A stretch of 64,000 nt of DNA, from assembly GCF_900108315.1 (NCBI RefSeq), contig NZ_FNVB01000014.1, forward strand, positions 49,491 to 113,490. Direction: 5' to 3'. Each line of letters starts with the position of its first letter. Positions within the stretch are counted from its first letter, which is position 1. Below the pieces are notes generated by a model, which saw nothing but the letters and a program-made list of their open reading frames with translations, was not told the origin of the DNA and ran no database searches. This document shows positions 15,701 to 23,026 of the stretch, piece after piece. The position numbers and the translations under genes are program-made. The DNA is from Saccharopolyspora kobensis. Its GTDB lineage: Bacteria > Actinomycetota > Actinomycetes > Mycobacteriales > Pseudonocardiaceae.

Positions 15701-15780
15701 GTTTCCGCTGGTCAGGTCCCGTGAGTGCTTTGCGGGGCTATAGCACCCCAAAGCACTCACGGGCCGCCACCAGCGGAAAC
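15701..15780. repeat. Nested intergenic hairpin, copy 2, inside the carnitine operon
   Basis: The inner stem CCCGTGAGTGCTTT (15718-15731) pairs with 15750-15763 over 14 bp, and GGGG/CCCC continues the stem toward the loop CTATAGCA. An outer stem GTTTCCGCTGG (15701-15711) pairs perfectly with CCAGCGGAAAC (15770-15780). The outer flank TTTCC-CTGGTCAGG also appears, inverted, beside the copy at 38764. Located between two genes of one apparent operon, it may cause partial termination or protect an RNA end. Confidence 0.78.
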
Positions 15781-15869
15781 GCACCGGGCGATTTCGCGTG
15801 AAGTCGGCCGCTACCACCGCGCGAGCGGCCGGTGCCGCCCGCACAACGACCTCGAAAGGGAATTCTGAG

Positions 15870-16832
15870 TTGAACGAGCACACCCCCTCCCCCGGTTCGG
15901 TGCGCCGGGTCGCCTGCATCGGCGCCGGCGTCATCGGTGGTGGCTGGGTCGCGCACTTTCTGGCCCGCGGCTACCGGGTGACCGCGTGGGACCCGGCTCC
16001 GGAGTTCGAGGCGAAGCTGCGGCGGCTGGTCGACGCCGCGTGGCCCGCGCTGACCGAGCTGGGCTTGGCCGAGGGCGCCTCCCGCGACAACCTGGTCATC
16101 GCCTCAACGCTGGCGGAGGCCGTCGCGGACGCCGAGTTCGTGCAGGAGAGCGCGCCGGAGGACCTGGCGCTCAAGCGGGACCTGCTGGCCCGCATCGACG
16201 CGGCCACCCCGCCGGGCGTGGTGATCTCCTCCTCGACCTCGGGCTACGGCATGACCGAGATGCAGGTGGACTGCCCGACCCCGCAGCGGCTGGTGGTGGG
16301 CCACCCGTTCAACCCGCCGTACCTCATCCCGCTGGTCGAGGTCGTCGGCGGCGAGCGGACCGAGCCGTGGGCCGTGCGGTGGGCCTCGGAGTTCTTCGAG
16401 GTCGCGGGCAAGTCGGTGATCACCATGGACCGCGAGGTGCCGGGCTTCATCGCCAACCGGCTGCAGGAAGCGATCTGGCGCGAGGCGCTGCACATGGTCG
16501 CCAACGGCGAGGCGACCGTCGAGCAGATCGACGCCTCCATCACCGAGGGCCCGGGGCTGCGCTGGCCGCTGCTCGGACCGTGCCTGACCTTCCACCTGGC
16601 AGGCGGCGATGGAGGCATGGCGCACATGCTGGACCACTTCGGCCCGTCGCTGAAGTCGCCGTGGACGCGGCTGGAGGCGCCCGAGCTCACCACCGAGCTG
16701 CGCGATGCGATGGTGCAGGGCTGCGAGCGCGCCGCCGACGGCCGCAGCATCGCCGAGCTGGTCGCCGACCGCGACCGCGCGGTGATCGCCGTGATGCGGG
16801 CGGTCGACGAGGTGCGGAAGGGCGCGAAGTGA
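15870..16832 (+). CDS. 3-hydroxyacyl-CoA dehydrogenase family, probable L-carnitine 3-dehydrogenase
   Basis: The 320-residue NAD-dependent dehydrogenase has a Rossmann motif GAGVIGGGW near residues 17-25. The HAD-family catalytic region GHPFNPPYLIPLVEVV lies at about 140-155, and EVPGFIANRLQEA at about 190-202. L-carnitine dehydrogenases belong to this family and share the PFNPPY-LIPLVEVV pattern; they oxidise carnitine to 3-dehydrocarnitine. A 3-hydroxybutyryl-CoA dehydrogenase is the alternative. I chose the TTG at 15870, which follows GAAAGGG at good spacing; an upstream ATG at 15798 falls near the hairpin and adds an unlike extension. Its stop overlaps the thioesterase start in GTGA, so the two are translated together. 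Confidence 0.85.
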   Translation: MNEHTPSPGSVRRVACIGAGVIGGGWVAHFLARGYRVTAWDPAPEFEAKLRRLVDAAWPALTELGLAEGASRDNLVIASTLAEAVADAEFVQESAPEDLALKRDLLARIDAATPPGVVISSSTSGYGMTEMQVDCPTPQRLVVGHPFNPPYLIPLVEVVGGERTEPWAVRWASEFFEVAGKSVITMDREVPGFIANRLQEAIWREALHMVANGEATVEQIDASITEGPGLRWPLLGPCLTFHLAGGDGGMAHMLDHFGPSLKSPWTRLEAPELTTELRDAMVQGCERAADGRSIAELVADRDRAVIAVMRAVDEVRKGAK

Positions 16833-17269
16833 CCGCGCTCGGCCAGTTCCGCCAGCGGGTCCGTCCGGAGTGGATCGACTACAACGGCCACCTCAGCGAG
16901 GCCTACTACGTGCTGGTCTTCGGGTTCGCCACCGACGCGGTGATGGACCAGGTGGGCCTGGACGAGGCCTACCGCAGCGGCACCGGCTGCTCGCTGTACA
17001 CAGTGGAAGCGCACGTGCGCTACCTGCGCGAGGTCGGGCCGGACGCGGAGCTGGTGATCACCAGCCGCGTGCTGGGGGCCGGGGCGAAGAAGGTGCGCCT
17101 GTGCCACGAGATGTCGGTGAACGGCACCGTGGTGGCCACCGAGGAGATCATGGCGCTGCACGTCGACCAGGCGCAGGGCGGCACCAGCCCGTTCCCGGCG
17201 GCGGTGGCCGAACGGCTGGCCTCGCTGGTCGAAGCGCCACCGGAGTACGCGGGCCGGGCCATCGGCTGA
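16829..17269 (+). CDS. Hotdog-fold thioesterase
   Basis: The 146-residue single-domain hotdog protein has the active-site pattern WIDYNGHLSEAYY near residues 15-27, with the Asp typical of 4-hydroxybenzoyl-CoA-type thioesterases. In several bacteria an equivalent domain is fused to the C-terminus of L-carnitine dehydrogenase; here it is a separate gene whose GTG overlaps the dehydrogenase stop by four bases (GTGA). That organisation supports a shared role. The presumed reaction is hydrolysis of a CoA ester, perhaps betainyl-CoA or another by-product, but the substrate is not known. A 17-bp perfect hairpin follows six nt after the stop and ends the operon. Confidence 0.86.
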   Translation: MTALGQFRQRVRPEWIDYNGHLSEAYYVLVFGFATDAVMDQVGLDEAYRSGTGCSLYTVEAHVRYLREVGPDAELVITSRVLGAGAKKVRLCHEMSVNGTVVATEEIMALHVDQAQGGTSPFPAAVAERLASLVEAPPEYAGRAIG

Positions 17270-17274
17270 CGGCC

Positions 17275-17314
17275 GCGAGCGCGGCGACCGGCCGCAACCG
17301 GTCGCCGCGCTCGC
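17275..17314. terminator. Perfect 17-bp hairpin ending the carnitine operon
   Basis: The arms 17275-17291 and 17298-17314 are exact complements (GCGAGCGCGGCGACCGG) around the 6-nt loop CCGCAA, starting 6 nt after the thioesterase stop. No T-run follows. Confidence 0.85.
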
Positions 17315-17397
17315 AACCGCCGGGCCGCTCGGGATGACCGGATCGCTTCGGATGGCTACCGTGGCGGGTGTTCCGCCCACGACCGACGGGAGGATCG

Positions 17398-17568
17398 ATG
17401 AATCCCGAGACCCCGGAGACCGACGCGGTCGAGCAGGCCCGCCAGGTCGACGAACTGGCCGAGGACGAGGAGCCGGAGCAGGTCGAGGCACCTCTCGACG
17501 CCGATCCGGCCGACCTCGCCGACCAGCACCGCGCAGTCCCGCTCGACGACGCCTACGACCACGACTGA
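17398..17568 (+). CDS. Small acidic protein, 56 residues
   Basis: The ATG at 17398 follows a good ribosome site (GGGAGG at 17389-17394). The product is strongly acidic, with about a third Asp and Glu and almost no hydrophobic core, ending VPLDDAYDHD. The PLDADPADLADQHRAVPLDD stretch resembles short acidic proteins I recall from many actinobacterial genomes, but no function is known to me. It is probably disordered. It stands alone, with a terminator hairpin before it and a convergent oxidase gene starting its stop 10 bp further on. Ordinary codon use supports a real gene. Confidence 0.65.
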   Translation: MNPETPETDAVEQARQVDELAEDEEPEQVEAPLDADPADLADQHRAVPLDDAYDHD

Positions 17569-17577
17569 TGTCCGCCC

Positions 17578-18957
17578 CTACTCGGGGAGGACGCGGCCGG
17601 GGTTGAGGATGTTGTGCGGGTCGAGCGCCGCCTTGATCGCGCGCTGCGTGCTCAAGGCCGCCTCGTCCAGCTCCTCGCCCAGCCACCGCCGCTTGAGGTG
17701 GCCGACGCCGTGCTCGCCGGTGATGGTGCCGCCCAGGTCGAGGCCGAGTTCCATGATCGCGTCGAACGCCTGCTGCGCGCGGACGCTCTCCGCCGCGTCG
17801 TCGGCGTCGAAGGCCACCACCGGGTGCATGTTGCCGTCACCGGCGTGCCCGGCGCACAGCACCTGGACCTGGTACTGCTCGGCGATCCGCCCCAGGCCCT
17901 CGACCAGGTTCACCATGTTTCGCCGGGGCACGCACACGTCGTCGACGAGCACCGTCAGGCCCAGGTGCTCGTGGGCGTCGCCGACCAGCCGCCGCGCCTG
18001 CATCAGCAGCTCGCCCTCCGCCGGATCGTCGGCGACGACCACCTCCGAAGCGCGGTTGGTGCGGGCCACGACCTCGAAGGCGGCGAGATCGCCCGGCGCC
18101 GCATCGCCCCGGTCGGACTGCACCAGCAGCATGCCCGCCATGCCCTCGGGGAAGCCCAGGTCGGCGATCTTCTGCACCGCGTTGACGGTGGGCCGGTCCA
18201 TGAACTCCAGCACCGACGGCCGGTAGCCCTCGGCCAGGTAACCGGCCACGGTCCGGACGGCGTCGGCGATGGTCGGGAAGAACGCGACCGCGGTCAGCGG
18301 CTGCGCGGCGGCCGGGCGCAGCGCCACGGTGACCTCGGTGACCACGCCGAGGGTGCCCTCGGAGCCGACGATCAGGTGCGTCAGGTCGTAGCCGGCCACG
18401 CCCTTGGCGGTGCGGCGACCGGTGCGCATCACCCGGCCGTCGGCCAGCACGACTTCGAGGCCGCGGACGAAGTCCCCGGTGACGCCGTACTTCACGCAGC
18501 ACATGCCGCCCGCGTTGGTGGCCACGTTGCCGCCGATGGTGGAGATGCTGCGCGAACCGGGATCCGGCGGGTAGAACAGCCCGTGCTCGGCGACCTTCGC
18601 CGCGAGCACCCCGTTGACCACGCCGGGCTGCACGACCGCGACCTGCTCGGAGACGTCGATGTCGAGGATGCGGTCCATCTTCTCCAGCGACAGCAGGATG
18701 CAGCCGTCCAGCGCGTTGGCCGCGCCGGACAGCCCCGAGCGCGCGCCCTGCGGCACCACCGGTACCCGGTTGCGGTGCGCCCACTCAAGGGTCACCGAAA
18801 CGTCCTCAGTGGACCGCGCGCGGACCAGCGCCGCGGGAGCGCCCGCCGGGCAGAAGCCGGCGCGGTCCCGGCGGTGGGCCTCCAGCACGTCGACGTCGTC
18901 GAAAACGCGCCCGTCGGGCAGCAGATCGCGCAGGGCTTGCACATCGGCGGTGGTCAT
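17578..18957 (-). CDS. FAD-linked oxidase (GlcD/D-lactate dehydrogenase-like)
   Basis: The 459-residue flavoprotein has the PCMH FAD-binding fold: PVVPQGARSGLSG near residue 68, IGGNVATNAGG near 140, and GSEGTLGVVTEVTV near 195. The C-terminal cap has HAGDGNMHP and GEHGVGHLKRRWL, which bind the metal and carboxylate in glycolate and D-lactate oxidising enzymes. It should oxidise a 2-hydroxy acid; no FeS partner (GlcF) or GlcE gene is adjacent, so it resembles the single-subunit D-lactate/D-2-hydroxyglutarate dehydrogenase group. The ATG (18955-18957) is followed by MTTADVQALRDLLP. A paralogue with the same domain order lies at 47510-48901. Confidence 0.88.
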   Translation of the reverse strand: MTTADVQALRDLLPDGRVFDDVDVLEAHRRDRAGFCPAGAPAALVRARSTEDVSVTLEWAHRNRVPVVPQGARSGLSGAANALDGCILLSLEKMDRILDIDVSEQVAVVQPGVVNGVLAAKVAEHGLFYPPDPGSRSISTIGGNVATNAGGMCCVKYGVTGDFVRGLEVVLADGRVMRTGRRTAKGVAGYDLTHLIVGSEGTLGVVTEVTVALRPAAAQPLTAVAFFPTIADAVRTVAGYLAEGYRPSVLEFMDRPTVNAVQKIADLGFPEGMAGMLLVQSDRGDAAPGDLAAFEVVARTNRASEVVVADDPAEGELLMQARRLVGDAHEHLGLTVLVDDVCVPRRNMVNLVEGLGRIAEQYQVQVLCAGHAGDGNMHPVVAFDADDAAESVRAQQAFDAIMELGLDLGGTITGEHGVGHLKRRWLGEELDEAALSTQRAIKAALDPHNILNPGRVLPE

Positions 18958-19143
18958 CGGGTGAACTCTCCGACCTCGGTGGGAACGGTATTGCCGCTAG
19001 AACTTAACCCGCCGAACGGCCCCGGAGTCCACCCTGCGGAATGGGCCTGCTCACAATGCGGGCGGCCCGAGCACGCCACCGGCGGCCTGCGGACGGGCGA
19101 TCATCGCCGGATATCCGCTCGACGGCGGATCTACCATGTGAGC

Positions 19144-19736
19144 ATGTCTTCGACGAGGGATGTGTCCGCGTCCTGGGAGGAGAACGCGGCCGACTGGATC
19201 GACTGGACCCGCACACCGAGCAACGACTCGTTCTTCTGGGAGTTCCAGCTCCCCGCCTTCGCCCGGATCACGCCCGAACCGGGGCGGCGGACGGTGGAGA
19301 TCGGCTGCGGCGAAGGCCGGGTGGGCCGGTGGCTGGCCGACCGGGGGCACACCGTCGCCGGCATCGACAGCTCCCCACCCTGGCCGAAAGCGCGCGAGCA
19401 GCGGGCGGCTACGACGAGATCGTCTGCGCGAGCGCCGAATCGCTGCCCTGGCCCGATGGCGAGTTCGACGCGGCCGTCGCCTTCATGGTCCTGCACGACA
19501 TGCCGCCCATGCGGCAGGCGCTCCGCGAGCTGGGGCGCGTGCTCGAAGTCGGCTCCCCGTTCAGCCTCGCCATCGTGCACCCCGTCAACCGGCCGCGCGA
19601 GCACCTGGACGACATCGAGCAGCTGCTCGAACCGCGCCCGGACCCGGCTGCTGTCGAGCGCGCTCCGGAACTGGCCGCGGCGACGCGCAGCCCGTTCTTC
19701 CTGCACATGCGCTGCCGGCCGGCCGAGCGGCGCTGA
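19144..19736 (+). pseudogene. Broken SAM-dependent methyltransferase
   Basis: The first part reads as a class I methyltransferase: WEENAADWIDWTRTP, then RRTVEIGCGEGRVGRWLADRG (motif I) and VAGIDSSP. At the C-run 19373-19376 the frame is lost; adding one C restores PTLAESARAAGGYDEIV and continues to PWPDGEFDAAVAFMVLHDMPPM. Further on, IVHPVNR jumps straight to LLEPRPDPAAVERAPELAAATRSPFFLHMRCR, which looks like the family C-terminus, so an internal piece of perhaps 70 residues seems missing too. Relatives have about 240-260 residues; this would be about 197. The single-base loss could be a sequencing error, but the internal gap argues for real decay. Start ATG at 19144. Confidence 0.75.
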
Positions 19737-19755
19737 CCGGCCGGGGCTTCGCCGG

Positions 19756-20697
19756 TCAGCCCGGCCAGTGGCCGAAGAGGTCGGCGAAGCCCTCCCGCCA
19801 GCTGGGCCACTTCGGGCGCCAGCCCAGGGTTTCGCGGAGGCGGAAGTTCGTCGCGCCGCGCTGCTCGGTGAGCTGGTGGACGGTCAGCCAGTCCAGCTGG
19901 GCCCTGGCCTGCTCCAAGGTCAGCGACACCGGCGCCGGACCGCCCGCCATCCGCGCGTAGGCGGGCAGCCACTCGGTGGCCTCCGCCGGTTCGTTGTCCA
20001 CCACGTTGTAGGCGCCGGGATCACCGCTCGCCAGCAGTTCGAGCACCGCCCCGGCCGCGTCCTCGACGTGCGTGAACGAGGTCAGCCCCACTACCTCGGA
20101 GACCACCGGCAGCTCGCTGCCGCACACCCGCGAGTGGACCGCGCCGCCCGGCGCGTACTGCGTGCCCGGGCCGTAGAGGTTGCCGTAGCGCAGCGCCACG
20201 CCCTCGATGTCCGAACAGCTCAGGACCGCTTCCTCCATCGCCACCTGGGCCCGGACCGCGTCGCCCCAGCAGCCCGGCGCGTCCGTCCACAGTGGTGATT
20301 CCTCGTCCAGCACGTCGTGGCCGTGCGGGCGGTAGGCAGCGGTCGTGCTCTGCCCGATGATGCGCTTCGCACCGGCCGCCACCGCCGCGTCAAGCAGGTT
20401 CTTCGAGGCCCGCTCGCGGGAAGGCGCGGCGCGGTGCCGCCCGTCGCTGAGATCGGTCCGGCCGATCCCGGAGGTCTGGTCGACCACGACATCCGGTGCG
20501 GCGCGGCACAACTCACGCCGCACCCCCTCGGTATCCAGCAGGTCGGCGACGGCGATATCGTCGAACGATGTCGAGCCGTTCAGCCGGTCAACGCGCCGGA
20601 CGAGCGCGGTCACGTGGTGACCTCGCTCCCGCAGCAGCGGGAGGAGCGTCCTTCCGACCACGCCGGTAGCACCGGCGACAACCACACGCAGGGGCAC
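19756..20697 (-). CDS. NAD-dependent epimerase/dehydratase family protein
   Basis: This is a 313-residue extended short-chain dehydrogenase. The GATGVVGRTLLP nucleotide-binding motif is at residues 9-20, a QSTTAAYRPHG segment replaces the usual Ser-Tyr region, and LRYGNLYGPGTQY lies near residue 170. The classic YxxxK is not obvious, which suggests an atypical reductase or a binding role; substrate unknown. The GTG start (cac at 20695-20697) gives MPLRVVVAG directly at the fold. It is convergent with the broken methyltransferase, 19 bp apart, and shows no operon partner. Confidence 0.82.
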   Translation of the reverse strand: MPLRVVVAGATGVVGRTLLPLLRERGHHVTALVRRVDRLNGSTSFDDIAVADLLDTEGVRRELCRAAPDVVVDQTSGIGRTDLSDGRHRAAPSRERASKNLLDAAVAAGAKRIIGQSTTAAYRPHGHDVLDEESPLWTDAPGCWGDAVRAQVAMEEAVLSCSDIEGVALRYGNLYGPGTQYAPGGAVHSRVCGSELPVVSEVVGLTSFTHVEDAAGAVLELLASGDPGAYNVVDNEPAEATEWLPAYARMAGGPAPVSLTLEQARAQLDWLTVHQLTEQRGATNFRLRETLGWRPKWPSWREGFADLFGHWPG

Positions 20698-20863
20698 TTC
20701 GACCTCGCACCGGGTTAGACGTCAGCGGCTCGAAAGCCTACCCCGGTGGCCTACCCCGGAACGGGTGAAAAACGGCCGCCCTCGCAGGCGGCAGACCGGC
20801 ACCGCGGACGGCCCGGACCTGCCGCCCCCATGAGGCGGCATCAGAGCTCTCTCCGATGCACCG

Positions 20864-20884
20864 TCGTGCCGGAACGGCACGACC
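20864..20884 (-). terminator. Hairpin directly after the cold-shock gene
   Basis: GTCGTGCCG (20864-20872) and CGGCACGAC (20876-20884) are perfect complements with a 3-nt loop, five nt past the cold-shock stop. A second short stem (GCCGCC/GGCGGC, about 20822-20840) follows. No T-run. Confidence 0.6.
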
Positions 20885-20889
20885 CTTCG

Positions 20890-21093
20890 TCAGATGGTGC
20901 GGATTCCAGCGGCCTGCGGACCCTTCGGACCCTGGGCGATGTCGAACTCCACGCGCTGGTTCTCCTCCAGCGTGCGGAAACCGGAGGCTTCGATCGCGGA
21001 GTAGTGGGCGAAGACGTCGGCGCCGCCGCCGTCCGGGGTGATGAACCCGTAGCCCTTCTCCGCGTTGAACCACTTGACCGTACCGGTAGCCAT
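20890..21093 (-). CDS. cspA: Cold-shock protein (CspA family)
   Basis: The 67-residue single cold-shock domain has RNP1 as KGYGFITP (residues 14-21) and RNP2 as DVFAHYSAI (residues 26-34), with the standard N-terminus MATGTVKWFN. It binds single-stranded RNA and DNA as an RNA chaperone. The ATG at 21091-21093 is preceded by AGGAG. Actinomycetes carry several such genes, and whether this one responds to cold cannot be read here. A U-tract terminator about 95 bp upstream isolates it from the amino-acid dehydrogenase gene, so it has its own promoter in 21094-21186. Confidence 0.95.
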   Translation of the reverse strand: MATGTVKWFNAEKGYGFITPDGGGADVFAHYSAIEASGFRTLEENQRVEFDIAQGPKGPQAAGIRTI

Positions 21094-21186
21094 TCCCTGT
21101 TTCTCCTGATTCTGCTGGCCAGGGTCAACACTGCGCAGACCCGAGGTCGCCGAGCCGATCCCCGCCGCGCTGGAGCACCACCGCAC

Positions 21187-21218
21187 AAAAAAAGTGCCTG
21201 CGTTCTGGCAGGCACTTT
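21187..21218 (-). terminator. Canonical U-tract terminator, minus strand
   Basis: AAAGTGCCTGC (21191-21201) pairs with GCAGGCACTTT (21208-21218), loop of 6. Read on the minus strand, the stem is followed by seven T (A-run 21187-21193). It lies 107 nt after the amino-acid dehydrogenase stop and before the cold-shock gene. It is the only clear intrinsic terminator with a U-run that I see in the window. Confidence 0.85.
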
Positions 21219-21325
21219 CCAGTACTGCTGGGACCAAAACAGCAACCACCGCAACGCTAGCACTCCGGCTGCGGGTTGTCACACGTCGATCGCCGCCTGT
21301 CAACACCGCCGCCGGGCACCGGTTT

Positions 21326-22519
21326 TCAGGGAATGCTCAGCAGTCCCTGCCCGCGGGCTTCCGCGGCGAGGTTCTGCTCGGTCCGCTGCTCGGCGAGCAG
21401 CAGTGCCGCGGCCCGCGGGGTGAGCCCTTCGGCGTCCCACGCCGCCAGCAGCGGTGGGATCTTCGCCAGCATCTCCTCCCGCAGCACCTGGAAGGACAGC
21501 ACCGGGTCGGCGTCCACCCGCCCCAGCAGCAGCCACCAGGCCCAGGCGACCGCGCCCGCGTTGGCCACGAAGTCCGGGATGACCGGAATACCGCGCGTGG
21601 CCAGCATTTCCTCCGCGTCGGCCGTCACCGGGGTGTTGGCCGCTTCGACGATCACCTTGGCGTTGATCTCCGGCACCTGCGGCGGGGCGATCGCGTAGGA
21701 CACCGCGGCCGGGATGAGCACGTCGACGTCGGCGCCGAGGATCGCTTCGCGCGGCGCGCGCTGCACGTGCCCGGGCACCTGGGCGCGGTCGATCTCGCCG
21801 AACCGGTCGCGGGCCTCCAGCAGCGCCGGGACGTCCAGCCCGTCGGGATCGTGCAGCGTTCCGGCCGCGTCGGCCATCGACACCACCTTCAGCCCGGCCT
21901 CGTGCAAGTAGTAGGCCGCACCGCCGCCCATCGTGCCGACGCCCTGCACCGCGACCGTGGTCTCGGCGGGAGCCCAGCCCCTCGCGTGCACGACACCGAG
22001 GCAGCTCTGCGCGACGCCGTAGCCGCCGACCACGTCACCGAGCAGCAGCCCGCCGGGCACCGGGGCGTTGAGCCCCGCCCGGACGCGGCGCAGCGTGCGC
22101 TCTGCGTCCGGCGCCCGCCTGATCGCAGCGTGGTAGGACTGGTGCAGCCCCACCTCGGCGAACACCTCGTCGATCAGGTGCTGCGGCACCCCGAGGTCCT
22201 CCGCGGTCACCCAGTGCGCGTCCAGGTACGGGCGCATCGACTGCACGAAGCGACGCAGGACGCCCTTGGCCTCCGGGTCCTTCGGGTCGCAGTCGATCCC
22301 GCCCTTCGCCCCGCCCACCGGCAGGTCGAACACGGCGGTCTTGCGCGCCATGCCGCGCGCCAGGTCTTCCACCTCGGTCAGGGTGCACCCGGCACGCATC
22401 CGGGTCCCGCCGGTGGCCAGACCGGACACCAGGCTGTGCACCACCAGGTAACCGTTGCGGCCGGTCACCGGATCCGTCCAGATCACCCGCATCATCGGGT
22501 CGCGGTCGACGAGTGCCAC
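21326..22519 (-). CDS. Glu/Leu/Phe/Val dehydrogenase family protein
   Basis: The 397-residue NAD(P)-dependent amino-acid dehydrogenase has the catalytic lysine in PVGGAKGGIDCDP (about residues 72-84) and a second catalytic-site motif TAEDLGVP at about 113. The Rossmann motif VQGVGTMGG lies near residue 195, and PAAVSYAI near 260. It interconverts an L-amino acid and its 2-keto acid plus ammonia; whether it prefers leucine/valine or glutamate is not clear. The GTG at 22519 is preceded by GGAAGGAGGT at good spacing and gives MALVDRDP; the frame upstream lacks support. A 240-nt leader with a promoter, an operator-like palindrome and a possible 25-residue leader ORF lies upstream. A second family member is at 42907-44058. 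Confidence 0.9.
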   Translation of the reverse strand: MALVDRDPMMRVIWTDPVTGRNGYLVVHSLVSGLATGGTRMRAGCTLTEVEDLARGMARKTAVFDLPVGGAKGGIDCDPKDPEAKGVLRRFVQSMRPYLDAHWVTAEDLGVPQHLIDEVFAEVGLHQSYHAAIRRAPDAERTLRRVRAGLNAPVPGGLLLGDVVGGYGVAQSCLGVVHARGWAPAETTVAVQGVGTMGGGAAYYLHEAGLKVVSMADAAGTLHDPDGLDVPALLEARDRFGEIDRAQVPGHVQRAPREAILGADVDVLIPAAVSYAIAPPQVPEINAKVIVEAANTPVTADAEEMLATRGIPVIPDFVANAGAVAWAWWLLLGRVDADPVLSFQVLREEMLAKIPPLLAAWDAEGLTPRAAALLLAEQRTEQNLAAEARGQGLLSIP

Positions 22520-22649
22520 GGGCCGAACCTCCTTCCCAGTACGCGTTGACCCGCCGCGGAGAACCCGGGCGGGGAATGAGTGCAACCAGTGATCGAACTA
22601 CCCGCGAGCCGCGGAATCGCGATGCTCGCCCCACTGCCGATCAGGTCGG

Positions 22650-22727
22650 TCAGTGATGTCGCAGCCAGAGCGAGGAAGAGGACAACCACCGGGCTGGACG
22701 CGGGTTTCGGAACGACTCCGCTCGCAT
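22650..22727 (-). CDS. Possible 25-residue leader ORF before the amino-acid dehydrogenase
   Basis: An ATG (cat at 22725-22727) follows GGGAGG (22733-22738) and opens a 25-codon ORF ending at TGA 22650-22652. It contains Leu, Trp and His codons near the end (residues 15-25, SSSSLWLRHH). It lies about 25 nt into the transcript predicted from the promoter at 22761-22790 and 130 nt before the dehydrogenase start. No clear attenuator stem was found after it, so it may be a regulatory upstream ORF or chance. Confidence 0.35.
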   Translation of the reverse strand: MRAESFRNPRPARWLSSSSLWLRHH

Positions 22728-22760
22728 GATCCACCTCCCGCACTCAGCCCGGATGGCTCG

Positions 22761-22795
22761 AAGTTAAGGGCGGCCGGTTTGGATTGTCAACAATC
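22761..22795 (-). promoter_or_regulatory. Sigma-A-type promoter and overlapping palindrome for the amino-acid dehydrogenase
   Basis: On the minus strand, TTGACA (22785-22790) and TAACTT (22761-22766) are spaced 18 bp, a good match to the main actinomycete promoter class. GATTGT-CA-ACAATC (22782-22795), a perfect 6-bp inverted repeat, overlaps the -35 and could bind a repressor. The rest of the 507-bp gap (22796-23026) shows only the ribosome site of the next gene. Confidence 0.65.
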
Positions 22796-23026
22796 GACTT
22801 CTCGGACAAGCCGTTCATCATCGGAACGGGTGCTCGACCGCCGCCGACAAGACCATCGGAAAGGCCTCCGACCAGCAGCGGAAGACCATCCGCACCCCAG
22901 GTCACACGAACGGGGGATGCGCGGTTCTAAGCTTCCGATCGCGACGGATGAGGGCGTAGCGCGAACCGCCCCGGGACTTGGACCAAACCACTCCCAAGAT
23001 CACCGGGCGGCTGGGAGGATGCGAGC

